From contig CM055092.1 of NCBI GenBank assembly GCA_029204225.1, forward strand, positions 72,826,857 through 72,890,856: 64,000 bases of DNA, written 5' to 3'. Both the position numbers and the translations under genes were made by a program. Below, one piece after another: positions 36,844 to 47,499 of this stretch; positions within the stretch are counted from its first letter, which is position 1; each line of letters starts with the position of its first letter. The notes below the pieces were generated by a model. That model did no database searches. It was not told the origin of the DNA and saw only the letters and a list, made by a program, of their open reading frames with translations. Source of the stretch: Diphasiastrum complanatum. Lineage: Eukaryota > Streptophyta > Lycopodiopsida > Lycopodiales > Lycopodiaceae.

Positions 36844-37859
36844 AATGCTACAAATTATATTAGCATAAAATTTATGTTTGCAACTCATTTTGTTATTGCT
36901 AATTACCTCATCTGTTGTTCTACACCGAATCATCCACTTTGATCCCACAAATACAACAAACTGATTTGGATGAGGAAGAGGACGAGCAAAAGGAAACATG
37001 GGATTTTGACGAGTTTCAAAGCTGGTATGTCAAATTTATAATAATTTGCTTGCTTGTTTTGATCTCAATGTTGGGCTTGAGTATACTATCATAATGTTAG
37101 TTATTTGCCATCCTATGCAGAAGCGGTGGCCAGAGTCATGGAACTTCATGATGCTACACCAACATCAAGAAAAAGTAGACAGCTTCCACGAAGTATATAC
37201 GTTGACAATGAGTGCAAGGAGTAGTAGTATTTTATTACCCTGTACATGCTAGAATACTACTTGAACTCACATATCGTACATTTGTGCATGGAAGGGCAGT
37301 TGTTGAAGACCATGTTTGTGGTTAGGTGATGGACAAATATATGCTTTGGTCTTGATTTAGTACTTAATCATAATGTCATCAAAGCTCCTGCAGTTATGAT
37401 TTGCATTTTGGTTGTTATTCTGATATGAAAAGTAAATATTGTGTTTGATTACAAATCGTAGTAACTTTTATATTGAATTAACACTAAAGCAGAATGTCAT
37501 AGAGGCTTGTGCATTTGCTATCATAAAGTGGATCAATCTTGTCAAAAGCAAGTAGACGTAGCTTCAAACAAAATGAAGTTTTTTTATTTGCTAAAATAAG
37601 CAGGATTTCTAATAAATACAAATGAAATTTAGTTCACATTGCCTTTCGTGGTTTTATAAAAAATGCTTTGAAGCTTTTATTGCTTGAACAGGAGCTTGCT
37701 TATGAGCCTGGACAAGGATTTTCCTTATGAGTAATTGTATCTCCTCGACATATTGCAATAAACTTAAGTCGAGCTTTTTATGCATGCTTACTATAAGGAA
37801 TGCAAATTGACTATTCATGATCATAAAAAGACATGAAATCAATAGACTTTAGATATACT

Positions 37860-38010
37860 TAGTCCAATCGAATCGAATATGTCAAGTTTGCATCGAATGT
37901 GTTGAGTTGAGTTGACTCTCAAATGTGTCGTGTCGTGTCGTGTTGAGTCTTGAATGTGTCAGATCGAATCGAATGTGTCGAGTTCAAATCTAATATGTCG
38001 AGTTCGAATC
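37860..38010. repeat. Degenerate TCGAATGTG-type short tandem repeat
   Basis: Repeated variants of TCGAATGTGTCGAGTT over 150 bp, including GTGTC runs. It ends just before LTR-like sequence. Confidence 0.75.
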
Positions 38011-38120
38011 CCAGCTTAGGTGACGATTTCAATTTGAGCACAAATAGAGCCGATCTATCGGATAAGGCTATTGCCTCAAACCACAATCAATCATCCTCCG
38101 AATAGCAAATAGCTACTGCT

Positions 38121-38671
38121 ATCCATCAACCCTAAGCATTAACACTACTCTATAACCCTACAATCCACAATGAAGATAGCCTCTCACAAAAAGCATAAGA
38201 ATTAGCAATTCCAAATACATTCAGATCCAACAATTAGCAACCACAACAAAAGCATGAGAGATGAAGAAAAAGAGATAGAGAAGGACAATCACAAATCCAT
38301 TTCATAAGAGAACCAATCTGCATGTATTGAAATGAGGATATGAACATGATTTCTAAACTCGAGTTTGGCACTATTTATAGTAGAGAGGAGGGCTTGGCCT
38401 CAAAACCTTATTGGCCCATTTCTACCTCCCTAACTATTCAAACTTAAAAAAGAGTGGGAACCCATTCAATAATTGGAGGGAACCAATTTGAATTTGAATT
38501 TGAACCAATTTTGGTGAGAGTCCCAACTTTATTCACTAACTTGACATTTAGGCCTGCGACATTAAAAGTCTCGCAAAAAGGCCTAAAGTCCTTTTATTGA
38601 CTTCCTAAATATCAAATAATTTTGTGATCATTGGATTGGACTTACACACGCAAGGTGCCAAATCCCTCTCA
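38121..38671 (-). repeat. LTR-like repeat, left copy
   Basis: Closely similar in the same orientation to 39640-40156. On the - strand it begins TGAGAGGGATTTGGCACC and has CTATAAATAG (38380-38371) as a TATA box. Its far end is unclear. Confidence 0.7.
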
Positions 38672-38734
38672 TTTATTAACTAGGGTTAGGGTTGCCTTGG
38701 GAGCTGCAAACCCTCCAACACGAAGCTTATACCA

Positions 38735-39500
38735 TATGTATTGTATGTCTCAAATCTGACAACCAATCTACTGTCAGTTAGTCGAATCACAGATTTAGGA
38801 CAAAGGGTAGAGTTTCTGACAGATTTTTGTCAAATTCTTGATAAGATTAGGAGAGTTTTTGCACTCAGAAAGAGACAAGGATATCTCTATAGACTTAGTC
38901 ATTGTAATACTGTAACTGATCGTGCTTTAAGCAGTTCGACATCTATGAATAAAGAAGTGATTTGACATTACCTTAACTATACATCAATTAGTAACATGTC
39001 TAAACATTCTTCAGTTCTTGATTTAGACTGTAAAGTTGTCAATCCCATTGTCTACTCAAGTTGTATCAAAGGAAAGCAGCCAAGAAGGCCATTCAAGTCA
39101 AATCAAGAACACATTTTTAGAGATCTATTAGACATTGTGCATACTGATATATGTGGCCCAATGCAGACACCATCATTACTTGATGCAAAATTCTTTATTA
39201 CTTTCATAGATGATTATTCCAAGAGGACTGCTGTCTATTTCCTAAAGCACAAATCTAAAGCTTTCTAGTCCTTCAAGAAATTCAAGGAGAATGCTGAATT
39301 GTAGACATGCAAAAGAATCAAAGCTCTCAGGAGTGACAATGGTGGAGAATACATTTCAAATGAATTCAAAGATTACTGCTTAGCCAATGGCATCGAACAA
39401 TAGTTTGATGCTTCCTATTCTCCACGGTCAAATGGACTGGCTGAAAGGAAGAACAAAACCTTAATCGAGTCTACTAAATACATGATTGTAGTGGGTTTCT
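38735..39500 (+). pseudogene. Copia protease-end/integrase relic
   Basis: On the + strand: LYVSNLTTNLLSVSRITDLG (protease C-terminus), [48 protein letters not shown] and SPRSNGLAERKNKTLIEST. This is the integrase zinc-finger edge plus the DDE core. Stops at about 38963, 39267 and 39302 and others disable it. It is in the opposite orientation to the flanking LTR-like repeats, so it may be unrelated to them. Confidence 0.8.
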
Positions 39501-39560
39501 TTCCTTGTCTATCCTCAACCCAAGATCTAATCAATCTAGCATCAAGGAGATGAAGTTAGT

Positions 39561-40156
39561 TGTCACGCGTAGATTCGTTCCCATGAGAGCGATAACATAG
39601 TTTAGATTTAAGCATGAATGGAAGATTCACATCTAACTCTACCATCCACTAATCCTAAGCATTAACACTAGATCCACAATGAAGATTGCTTACTCTTTCT
39701 CTCTCATAAAAAGTATAAAAACATGTAATCCCAATAACAATCAGATCCAACAATTAGCAAAACACAATAAAAGCATGAGAGATGGAGGAAAAGTGATAGA
39801 GAGCAAGGACATTCATAAATCCATTTCACAAGAGAACCAATCAGCTTTATTGAAATGAAGATATGTACTTGTGTAGCAAACTCGAGTTGGTCTCTTTTTA
39901 TAGTAGAGAGGAGGACCCTGGCCTCTGAATCTTATTGGTCCATTTCTGCCTCCCTAACTATTCAAATTTAAAAAAGAGTGGGAACCATCCAAATTGGAGG
40001 GAAACCCAACTTTATTTACTAACTTGACATTCAGGCCCTGTGACATTAAAAGTCCCGCAAAAAGGCCTAAAGTCCTTCTATTAACTTTCTAATTAATCAA
40101 ATCTCTATGTGATCATCGGGTTGGACATACACACGCAGGGTGCCAAATCCCTCTCA
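39561..40156 (-). repeat. LTR-like repeat, right copy
   Basis: On the - strand it begins TGAGAGGGATTTGG (40156) and ends in CGTGACA (39561), about 596 bp with TG...CA ends. Matches 38121-38671 with small indels. Confidence 0.7.
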
Positions 40157-40530
40157 CGGCCTTGGAATCCTTGAAGGGCCACTTTATAGGTTTCAACCTT
40201 TTTAAACAAATACGCGATTTTTGTCGGAGTTACCGAATGATTAGGTATTTGTGTCTGTAGATACGCATCACGCTCAAGGGTGGTCGCATCCAATTCATCT
40301 TGGAGACATGTGCGATCTTGTTCAGCCATCTACAGTTGACCCTGGAGCAACTGCACTTGTTGCTTTGCATCCTGCACGGCCATGTCCACTTGGTCTTGGG
40401 CGGTTGTGAGGGCATTCTAACATAATCCTCTAGGCGATTAGCCAATTGTTGTGCCTTCTTCTTCTCAGCTTCAAACTTAGCTTCATGCTGCTTGGCGATC
40501 TTCAATTCTTTGTTCAACTGATTCACTTTC
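40157..40530 (-). pseudogene. Coiled-coil ORF remnant beside the LTR
   Basis: The - strand reading is strongly helical and charged: NQLNKELKIAKQHEAKFEAE, KKKAQQLANRLEDYV, then after a frameshift VDMAVQDAKQQVQLLQGQLQ, LDATTLERDAYLQTQ and FKKVETYKVALQGFQGRERD. It runs into the start of the LTR at 40156. It may be the 3' coding part of a retroelement, perhaps gag-related. No family recognised. Confidence 0.45.
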
Positions 40531-41340
40531 TGGCTAATGAGTGTATCTCATACTTCTCATGACACTCCTTGAGGACAGGTGGTAGGTAACTTAAACAAAA
40601 TAAAATCAAGTGGGCAAGCATAGTCGTGAGTTGAGTGGGCATAGTGGGTCACTCAAACCCATGACGATTTGTTGTTCGGTTTGGCCAAGCCGAACAGGTG
40701 GTTTCATCCCGACAATGCCTCACAAATGCAGGTCCATTTTATAATACAAGGCCCACTTTACTAGATGCAACATAAAGGCTGCCTTTTACCAAACACATAT
40801 AATGGAAGACTCGAAAGCAACGTTTTTAGCTGGAGCGTGCAAGAGTAGTACTACTATATGTGCACGATATGCATGTGGGAAAAACTTGGAGTGCAAATTG
40901 CAGGAGAGACGGATCAGAACTGTCAGCTATGGCATACTTTTCAACACCCAACAAGGATATAGAGTGAAAAATCTTAAAGAAAAATGAAAATCGAAGCGAT
41001 TGATGTATTGTTAAATTTGCTTTGCAGGATGTGGGGCTTTGAATAACATAAAACACTTGAAAAGCAAGAGAAAAACTTGAAAAGTTTGCAATGATTTTGA
41101 CATATAATGCAGGTAGTTTTGTCCCATAGTATGAGTTTGATGCAAGTAGTTATTGATCCTTTCTTTGCATGTTATTATCAGTAATTGTGGTTGGTAATCT
41201 TCCTGCTCGAGCTGGTGAAAACTGGGTGGTGGTTCGAACTTCGGAGTTCTGGCTCGTAATTCTTCTGAACAGGTATTTCCGTCGTTCCTTGTTCACTGCT
41301 TCCTAACAAAATTTTGATATAATCTGTTAAATTTAATCAA

Positions 41341-41860
41341 AGACGACTGAGATCATGTTCCCTGCTCCCAAGAATGCCACTAAATCCGTCTTTCCTTGTT
41401 AACTATTTCTATGTAGATTGTAACATTTCTTTATTCTTAACTAAGACGACTGAGCCGGTCATGTTCGCTGCTCCCAATAATGCCAGTAACTCTTGTCTTT
41501 CCTTGTTTACACATTAATTGCGATTGAGGTCATACTCGCTGCTCCCAAGAATGCAAGACTCAAGCTCAAGTAATTCCGTCTTTCCTCGTTTACTATTCCC
41601 AAAGTAAATTTTGATATTTGTAAAATTCTAGCAAAGACGACTGAACCGGTCATGTTCGCTGCTCCCAAGAATGCCAGTAAGTCCGTCTTTCCTTGTTTAC
41701 AAATTTAAGACGCCTGAGGTCATACTCGCTGCTCCCAAGAATGCAAGTAACTCCATCTTTCCTTGTTTACTAATTCTAAGTAAATTGTGATATTTGTTAA
41801 ATTCTAGCAAAGACGACTGAGGCCTTGTTCGCTGCTTTCAAAAATGCAAGTAACTCCTGA
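41341..41860. repeat. Six-copy repeat with alternating spacing, upstream of the esterase
   Basis: The core GACGACTGAG...TCATGTTCGCTGCTCCC...AAGAATGC...CGTCTTTCCTTGTTTAC recurs with starts near 41341, 41444, 41517, 41635, 41708 and 41811. Spacings alternate long (103-118) and short (about 73), a two-part higher-order unit of about 175-190 bp. Confidence 0.85.
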
Positions 41861-41944
41861 ATCCTCACTCCTGATCGCCTGTTCCCGTGCAGTAAAGTTT
41901 GGTAAAGTTTTCTGGTAAGCATCGGTAAATAACGTGGACTTGCC

Positions 41945-42034
41945 TCAGCCACTCTCTTCCATATCCTCGCCTTGACCACCTGTTTCTTGGGATATATTGA
42001 GCAACAATTGGTTAAGGTTGCTTGGGTCATCCAT
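41945..42034 (-). other. Short ORF opposite the esterase promoter side
   Basis: On the - strand an ATG at 42034 opens 29 codons (MDDPSNLNQLL ... GQGEDMEESG) before a stop. The sequence looks protein-like and acidic and could be a first exon of a divergent gene, but no clear donor or downstream exon was found. Confidence 0.15.
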
Positions 42035-43010
42035 CACAGATAAAGTTCTTTTTGTACAGTTTTCCAATGCCAATTGCGCGTGAAGTCGTCCTGTCCCTAA
42101 AATCGCATGCCAAAAAGAGTCCTGTTCGGATGGAAGCTCACTTTCGTGAATCGATGTATTTGTCTGAGCATTGTTACCGTTTCACCTTCTCCATGTTCTA
42201 GGTTTTCAGTTTGTGTTTTCATGCAGTTTCGTCTTCCTTAAATCTCGGAATTTCTTGCCAAGAAAAAGCAGCCTAAGATTGACATATGTATCTGCATTTG
42301 TTTAATGGAAATAAAACTCTCATATATCCGTCAGCCACCAGCACTCGAGCCAGTCAAATCATAGATGGTTGATTCAAGGACGGAGTCCCAAACATTTTCT
42401 GGCTTTTTCTTCCGAAATAAATTGCGTGTCAATCTGTTTGCATTGGCTGTCTTCTGTGCTTCTGCAGTTATACAAGTTTGTCTAGGGAACAGATTCTATT
42501 GAGTTGTCCTAATTTGTATACGTTTATAAAAAGCATTCAATCATGGTGGTCCGCTTCTTTAAATCTGCGCAGGTGACGATGTTAAACTGATTAATGAACT
42601 TCGAGTATTTTCTCAGAATGCTTAAAGCAATGCGCCTCCCAAATCGTTGGAGGCTTACAGTTTATTTTGTGGAACTTTTGTAAATATTTCTGATGTGATG
42701 AGTGTCTTGAAAGTTCCGTTTGAAAATTGTCCCAAAATTTTGAGCTCCATGCATAGTCCACTAATTTTCTATTACCTTGTTTTCAATAAATTTGTCGAAG
42801 TTGATCTCTAAAGTTTTCTCACGGTCGCAGTAAATATGCGTGTTAGTGGTCCATAGCAGGGAAAATCTACTTAGCGTCCAGAGATGCAAATATTTGCTAA
42901 TGCCTCGTACAGATCTTTGTGACTGGCATGCTCGTTTTGTCACTATAAATTAATTGGATAAAGAACCATGATGGCTTTAGATGGCGTTTCTGCTGGTACA
43001 GGTAGTGTAG

Positions 43011-43018
43011 TATAAAAC
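43011..43018 (+). promoter_or_regulatory. Putative TATA box of the esterase gene
   Basis: TATAAAAC lies about 230 bp upstream of the esterase ATG. If transcription starts about 30 bp downstream, the 5' leader would be about 200 nt, normal for a plant gene. This is inference from position and motif only. Confidence 0.4.
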
Positions 43019-43241
43019 GCTGTAGACGATTTCAAGGAGCTCGTTGATACCACGATCAAACAAGATCCAAGATAGCCACTCTTCCGCAATCTAGCACGTC
43101 AAAAGCTTTTTACGTCTCCTTAAAACGAGCAACCGGATTCGTCTTGAAGTTGCGAAAGATATCCTCCACTCGAGAGGCTACTCAAGGCATTCTAACTTGT
43201 TTGTTGCCATTACTGTATGCCACTTAACCCGAGTCCGGGCA

Positions 43242-44314
43242 ATGGGATCTCTTACCCCCTCAATAGACGTGATCATACTCTCAGGTCAGAGTAACATGGC
43301 AGGTCGTGGAGGACTAACCACGAAGCTTTCAGAGGATGGAACGACTACCAAAGAATGGGATGGTGCAGTGCCTCTAGAATGCCAGGTGGAGCAAGGGACG
43401 ATCCTAAGGCTTTCGGTGGATTTGGAATGGGAGAACGCGCAAGAACCTCTTCATTTCGACATTGATACAGGTGTAAATAATCTTTCTGTAACTTTTGTGA
43501 ATTGGAATTGTTTAGCAGAGTTGAAGGGATCAATGTTTCTTTGAGGGTTTGGACGCTGACGTGATTGATTTACTGTAAGCAGGAAAACCTTGTGGACTTG
43601 GACCAGGCTTGGTATTTGCCAGTTCGGTGATTCAATCTTGCAAAGCTATGGGGAAGATGCCAGTTCCCGTGCTGGGTTTGGTCCCTTGTGCCATCGGCGG
43701 CACATCCATTAAGGAATGGGAGAAAGGTAGTCCTCTTTATGAGCAGATGATTAGGAGAGTCAGGGCCGCGGTAGATAAAGGAGGTGTCCTAAGAGCCCTT
43801 CTCTGGTATCAAGGGGAGAGTGACACACTTTCAGAGGATTTGGCCAGAGATTTTCGAAGAAGACTAGAAATCTTTATTGCAAATGTTCGTTGTGACTTAC
43901 AGTCTGAGAATTTGCCCTTTATTCAGGTCTGCAAACTATACTGCCAAACGCATCCTAAAAATGTGGGCTGATGAGTCGCATAAGATTTGTCTTCCTCAAC
44001 AGACTATTTTCTAATTTAGACGCATCTGGTTGTTCTTTTGCCAATGCACTAATATTTGAACTGTCAACCTCCAGGTTGGGATTACAGCTGACAACCATCC
44101 TCACCCGCACTTTGTGACGCAAATAAGAGAAGCACAGCTGGAGATTAATCTGCCTCGTGTATATTATGTGGATGCGCATGGTCTTCCACTCCAAGAAGAC
44201 AGAGTTCATCTGACATCTGAAGCACAGGTTCAGTTGGGGAAAATGCTAGCAGATGTGTACCTAAAATATATCTTGAGACCGGCAGGAGATTCAGAGCATC
44301 TTCTGGATAACTGA
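43242..44314 (+). CDS. SGNH/SASA-domain carbohydrate esterase, 3 exons
   Basis: Exons are 43242-43470, 43583-43926 and 44075-44314, with GT-AG introns of 112 and 148 bp, giving 270 residues. The protein has the sialate-O-acetylesterase (SASA, formerly DUF303) layout of the plant probable carbohydrate esterase At4g34215 (about 260 residues). Block I is ILSGQSNMAGRGG with nucleophile Ser17; then LRLS.DLEWE.A.EPLH, GLGPGL, VPCAIGGTSIKEWEKGS (about 111-126), LLWYQGESD (about 149-157) and the C-terminal pair Asp233/His236 in EDRVHLTSEAQ. Such enzymes are thought to remove acetyl or similar ester groups from carbohydrates; the substrate is not known from sequence. No signal peptide is evident, so a cytosolic location is likely. 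The frame extends upstream only to a non-ATG codon with a stop at 43194, so ATG 43242 is the first possible start. All core residues are present and it looks functional. Confidence 0.92.
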
Positions 44315-46200
44315 AATGAGGAATACATGATTTTATTTGCAATCTCAAATTCCTGTGCCTGGTCCTTTCACGTGTTTCTAGAGAGAGATTGAGGCCACAA
44401 TGAAGTGGTTATTATATTTTAGAAATCTTTTTTCAGCTATAGTTAGCATTATCTTTTGTTGATTATTAGTTTAGGAAATAATTTACTTTATCAAGCGGCG
44501 ATTACCCTGCTTATCTGAACTATCTGTTGGTGCACAGCAGAGGGTGTACCAGCATTTTGTGGGATGCTCTTATCGGATGTATCCCATATCCAGGACCTTT
44601 CAGCTATATATCATGTTCTGGAGCACTTTGATAAGTGTGATGCCTTTTGGTGTCAGGCAATAAAACAATTGCAATTTTGTTTATGTACGTCATGGTAACA
44701 GGCAACCGTAGTGATTGAATAAAGCCTTGTTAACAATGTAGTGTTCAGTACCAGCTGTGCATTTATCAAATTATTAATCTGATAATTGGCTATGATAAGC
44801 TATTTAAGTTAATCAGATACTTCATTTGAGATGACACGAGTAGTCACTAATGAAAATTGAAATTACCACAAACCTCAAGTATGTATGGTATGGGTTTGTT
44901 ATAATCAAATACAGGTGTTGTTCTTAAGAGAGATTATATACGTGTTTTACTTGCTCACGCTATGTCAGAATGAATCCGTCTTTTTGAAAACAAGGCTGCT
45001 TGTGATAGTAGAATGCATCACAGAATTCGTTGCTAGTTGAGATCCATGTCTCTCTTCCCAAATACGCAATACTTAGTCATAGTGTGTCAAAGTTTCCTAG
45101 GCTAGTATACTTTTACGATGTCAATGATGCCAATACTTCTTTAATTTGATGCTGACATGATGATCATTAATTATCTCTTGCAACATGAATAGGCACAACC
45201 TCTCTGTCATAATAAATTCCATCGTAGAACCTCCATCAAAGCCAATTCTACTTGCTTGCCAACTATGTATGTCCTCATTGGCCATGAGACTAGAACGAAT
45301 CCCCTTTTTGACCATGACTTCATTGAGGTTTTATTTTAATCGAAGTAACAATATAAAGAATACGACTTTCCTATAGAATCAAGAAAATAGCTTGACCAGA
45401 CTAGATTTAGTCCATTAGGCCTAGCGTAGACCTGCTTCTATCTACCTTGAAGGTGATGATGCTACTAGCTACATGGGATTGTGAAAAATGTGTGAAAAGG
45501 ACCTACAAATGGATCACTCAACATCATTGTTCGGGAAACCTTTTTGGGGTTCCCCTCCAAAAAACCTCTATTTCAGGAACTTTTCCGTTTTTTCACAAGG
45601 ATGACCCTCAATACATGCCAATTATACATTATTTTATGATCTAAGAAAACCTGCAAGTTTTTGAGCATGCCGTTTCTAGCAAAAGTTGTCGGTTCCATTA
45701 TTAGACTTCGCCGGCTTTCTCGAACACTGACTCAAGATCCAAGCCTAGATGATGGCACATGACCAAAAATCTCACCTTTGTAATATAGAATTGACAAGAG
45801 CATCAAAGATGCAAAATTAGATTATAAACATTTTGAATACATCAAATAGAGAGACATCATTCTAAAGTTCAAAGAGTCACTTTAACTTGTGAATACATAC
45901 GAGCCCTAGCTAATTATCATTTATGGTATGGGTGTTTAAACAGCCTAAGGGTTTACTTTGGTCATATGTATTGATAGTACTTCTTAAATGATTACATATT
46001 TGTAATGTTTATTCATACTCAGTTTATTATGTCATGGTTTTAAGGAATGTCGTGAAATAAGCTACTTAGAATTTAGCATAGTCTTAAACTATCATGGAGC
46101 ATAAAGAGTTTTACCATTCTCAGTTCCATCATTCGAAATCTCGTCTAAGTATTTGGGATTTTCATAAAATCATATCAGAATGCGTGTAGTAGATTTTTCT
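44315..46200. other. Esterase 3' flank, no gene seen
   Basis: 44315 to about 44740 is probable 3' UTR with AATAAA signals. The rest has only short frames without recognisable domains. Confidence 0.6.
44659..44664 (+). terminator. Candidate poly(A) signal of the esterase gene
   Basis: AATAAA lies 345 bp after the esterase stop codon, and a second AATAAA follows near 44717. Spacing suits a plant 3' UTR; which signal is used cannot be seen. Confidence 0.35.
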
Positions 46201-46249
46201 TGAGAGGTCGACATGTCGAAGACAACAGGGAACGTGGGCATATGTGGTT

Positions 46250-46545
46250 ATGTGTGGGTTTTCGGTTATGTGTGCGTCTACGTATGTGTGTCTATATAAA
46301 TGTGTGTATGTATGTATGGTGCACCTATGCCTATGTATGTACACCAATGTATGTATGTATATGGGTGTGTATATATGCCAATGTATGTAAGTGTGTATAT
46401 ACGCATATGTATGTCTGTCGTAACTGTGTGCATATGTACGAATATGTGTGTACATGTATATGTATGTATGAGATGTCATCTATGTATGTATATGTGTGTC
46501 TATACATTTATGTATATATGTATTCTTGTGTATGCCGAATATTTA
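46250..46545. repeat. Degenerate (GTAT)/(GT)n microsatellite
   Basis: Imperfect ATGTATGTGTG-type repeats over 300 bp. The long frames here are Tyr/Cys/Val-rich artefacts of the repeat. Confidence 0.85.
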
Positions 46546-46549
46546 GATT

Positions 46550-47290
46550 TTGTCGCATTTTCAAAATTTGTAGCATTTGTCGCGAAGGGAGGGGTTGCAT
46601 TTTTCAGGAAAAGAGGGCCGAAGGGAGGGGCAGTGTCGCATTTTTGGGAGGGCCGAAGGGAGGGGAGGGCAATGTCGCATTTTTTGGGGAGGGCCAAAGG
46701 GGGAGGAGGGGCCGAAGGGAGGGGTTGCATTTTTTGGGAGGCGCCGAACAGAGGGGAGGGCAATGTCACATTTTTTTGGAGGGGGCGTGTGGAAGGGAGG
46801 GGAGATGTCGCATCTTTCGAGGAGGGTCGAAGGGGGTATCACATTTTTCGGGGAGGGCCGAAGGGGTTGAGAGGGAGGGTAGTGTCGCATTTTTTGGGAG
46901 GGGGTAGTGTCACATTTTTCGGGAGGGCAATGTCGCATTTTTTGGGAGGGGAGGGCCAATGTCGCATTTTTCGGTAGGGGCTGAAGGGAGTGTGTCCTTG
47001 CATTTGTATAGTGTCGCATTTTTTTATAGTGTCGAGAGGGTTTCACATTTTTCGGGAGGGGCCGAAGGGAAGGGAAAGTGTCGTATTTTCAGGAGGGGCA
47101 AATTCGTCACATTTTTTTTTTTTTTGGGGGGGGGGGGGATTTGTCGCATTTTAGGGAAGGCCGAAGGGAAGTCCTTCCCTTTGGGAGGGCCTTTGTCACA
47201 TATGTCGCCTTCCCTTCGCATTTGTCGAGTTTTGGGATTTGCATTTGTCTTATTTTCGGGCCGAAAGGTGTGTTTCACATTTTTTGGATA
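46550..47290 (+). repeat. G-rich minisatellite, TGTCGCATTTTT-GGGAGGGCCGAAGGG
   Basis: About 18 irregular copies of a 25-50 bp unit: TGTCGCATTTTTCGG followed by GGGAGGGCCGAAGGGAGGGG. Two + strand frames stay open for more than 200 codons only because the unit lacks stops, so I do not call a gene. The G-runs could form quadruplexes. Confidence 0.85.
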
Positions 47291-47451
47291 AAAATGAGAC
47301 CGAGTCGACTAAGGAACTTCGAAGTTCAATATGTCGAATGAGTCGGACAAGTCGGCTACATGGGCTTTTCCTTTTCCCTTTGAGGTCGATAACTGATCTT
47401 CGAGAAGATGACATCCTGGCTGTTGAATATCTTTGACTCGGTCTCATTTTT
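47290..47451. repeat. 17-bp inverted repeats bounding 128 bp inside the minisatellite
   Basis: AAAAATGAGACCGAGTC at 47290-47306 and its exact complement at 47435-47451. Minisatellite-type sequence lies on both sides. Confidence 0.8.
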
Positions 47452-47499
47452 CGGGGAGGGTCAAGGGAGGGGAGGGGTTGCTAGGCAATAAGGCACCTA

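Noticed and set aside
37985-38012. GTTCGAATCCC resembling a tRNA B box
   Set aside because: The adjacent bases do not form a T-stem and no matching A box or acceptor stem is present; it is part of the TCGAAT short repeat.
43197-43241. Upstream extension of the esterase frame as a signal peptide
   Set aside because: It begins at a non-ATG codon right after a stop at 43194, so translation from ATG 43242 is the simplest reading.
46200-46977. Two overlapping open frames of more than 220 codons
   Set aside because: They arise from the GTAT microsatellite and the stop-free G-rich minisatellite; composition is repetitive, frames overlap and no domain is visible.
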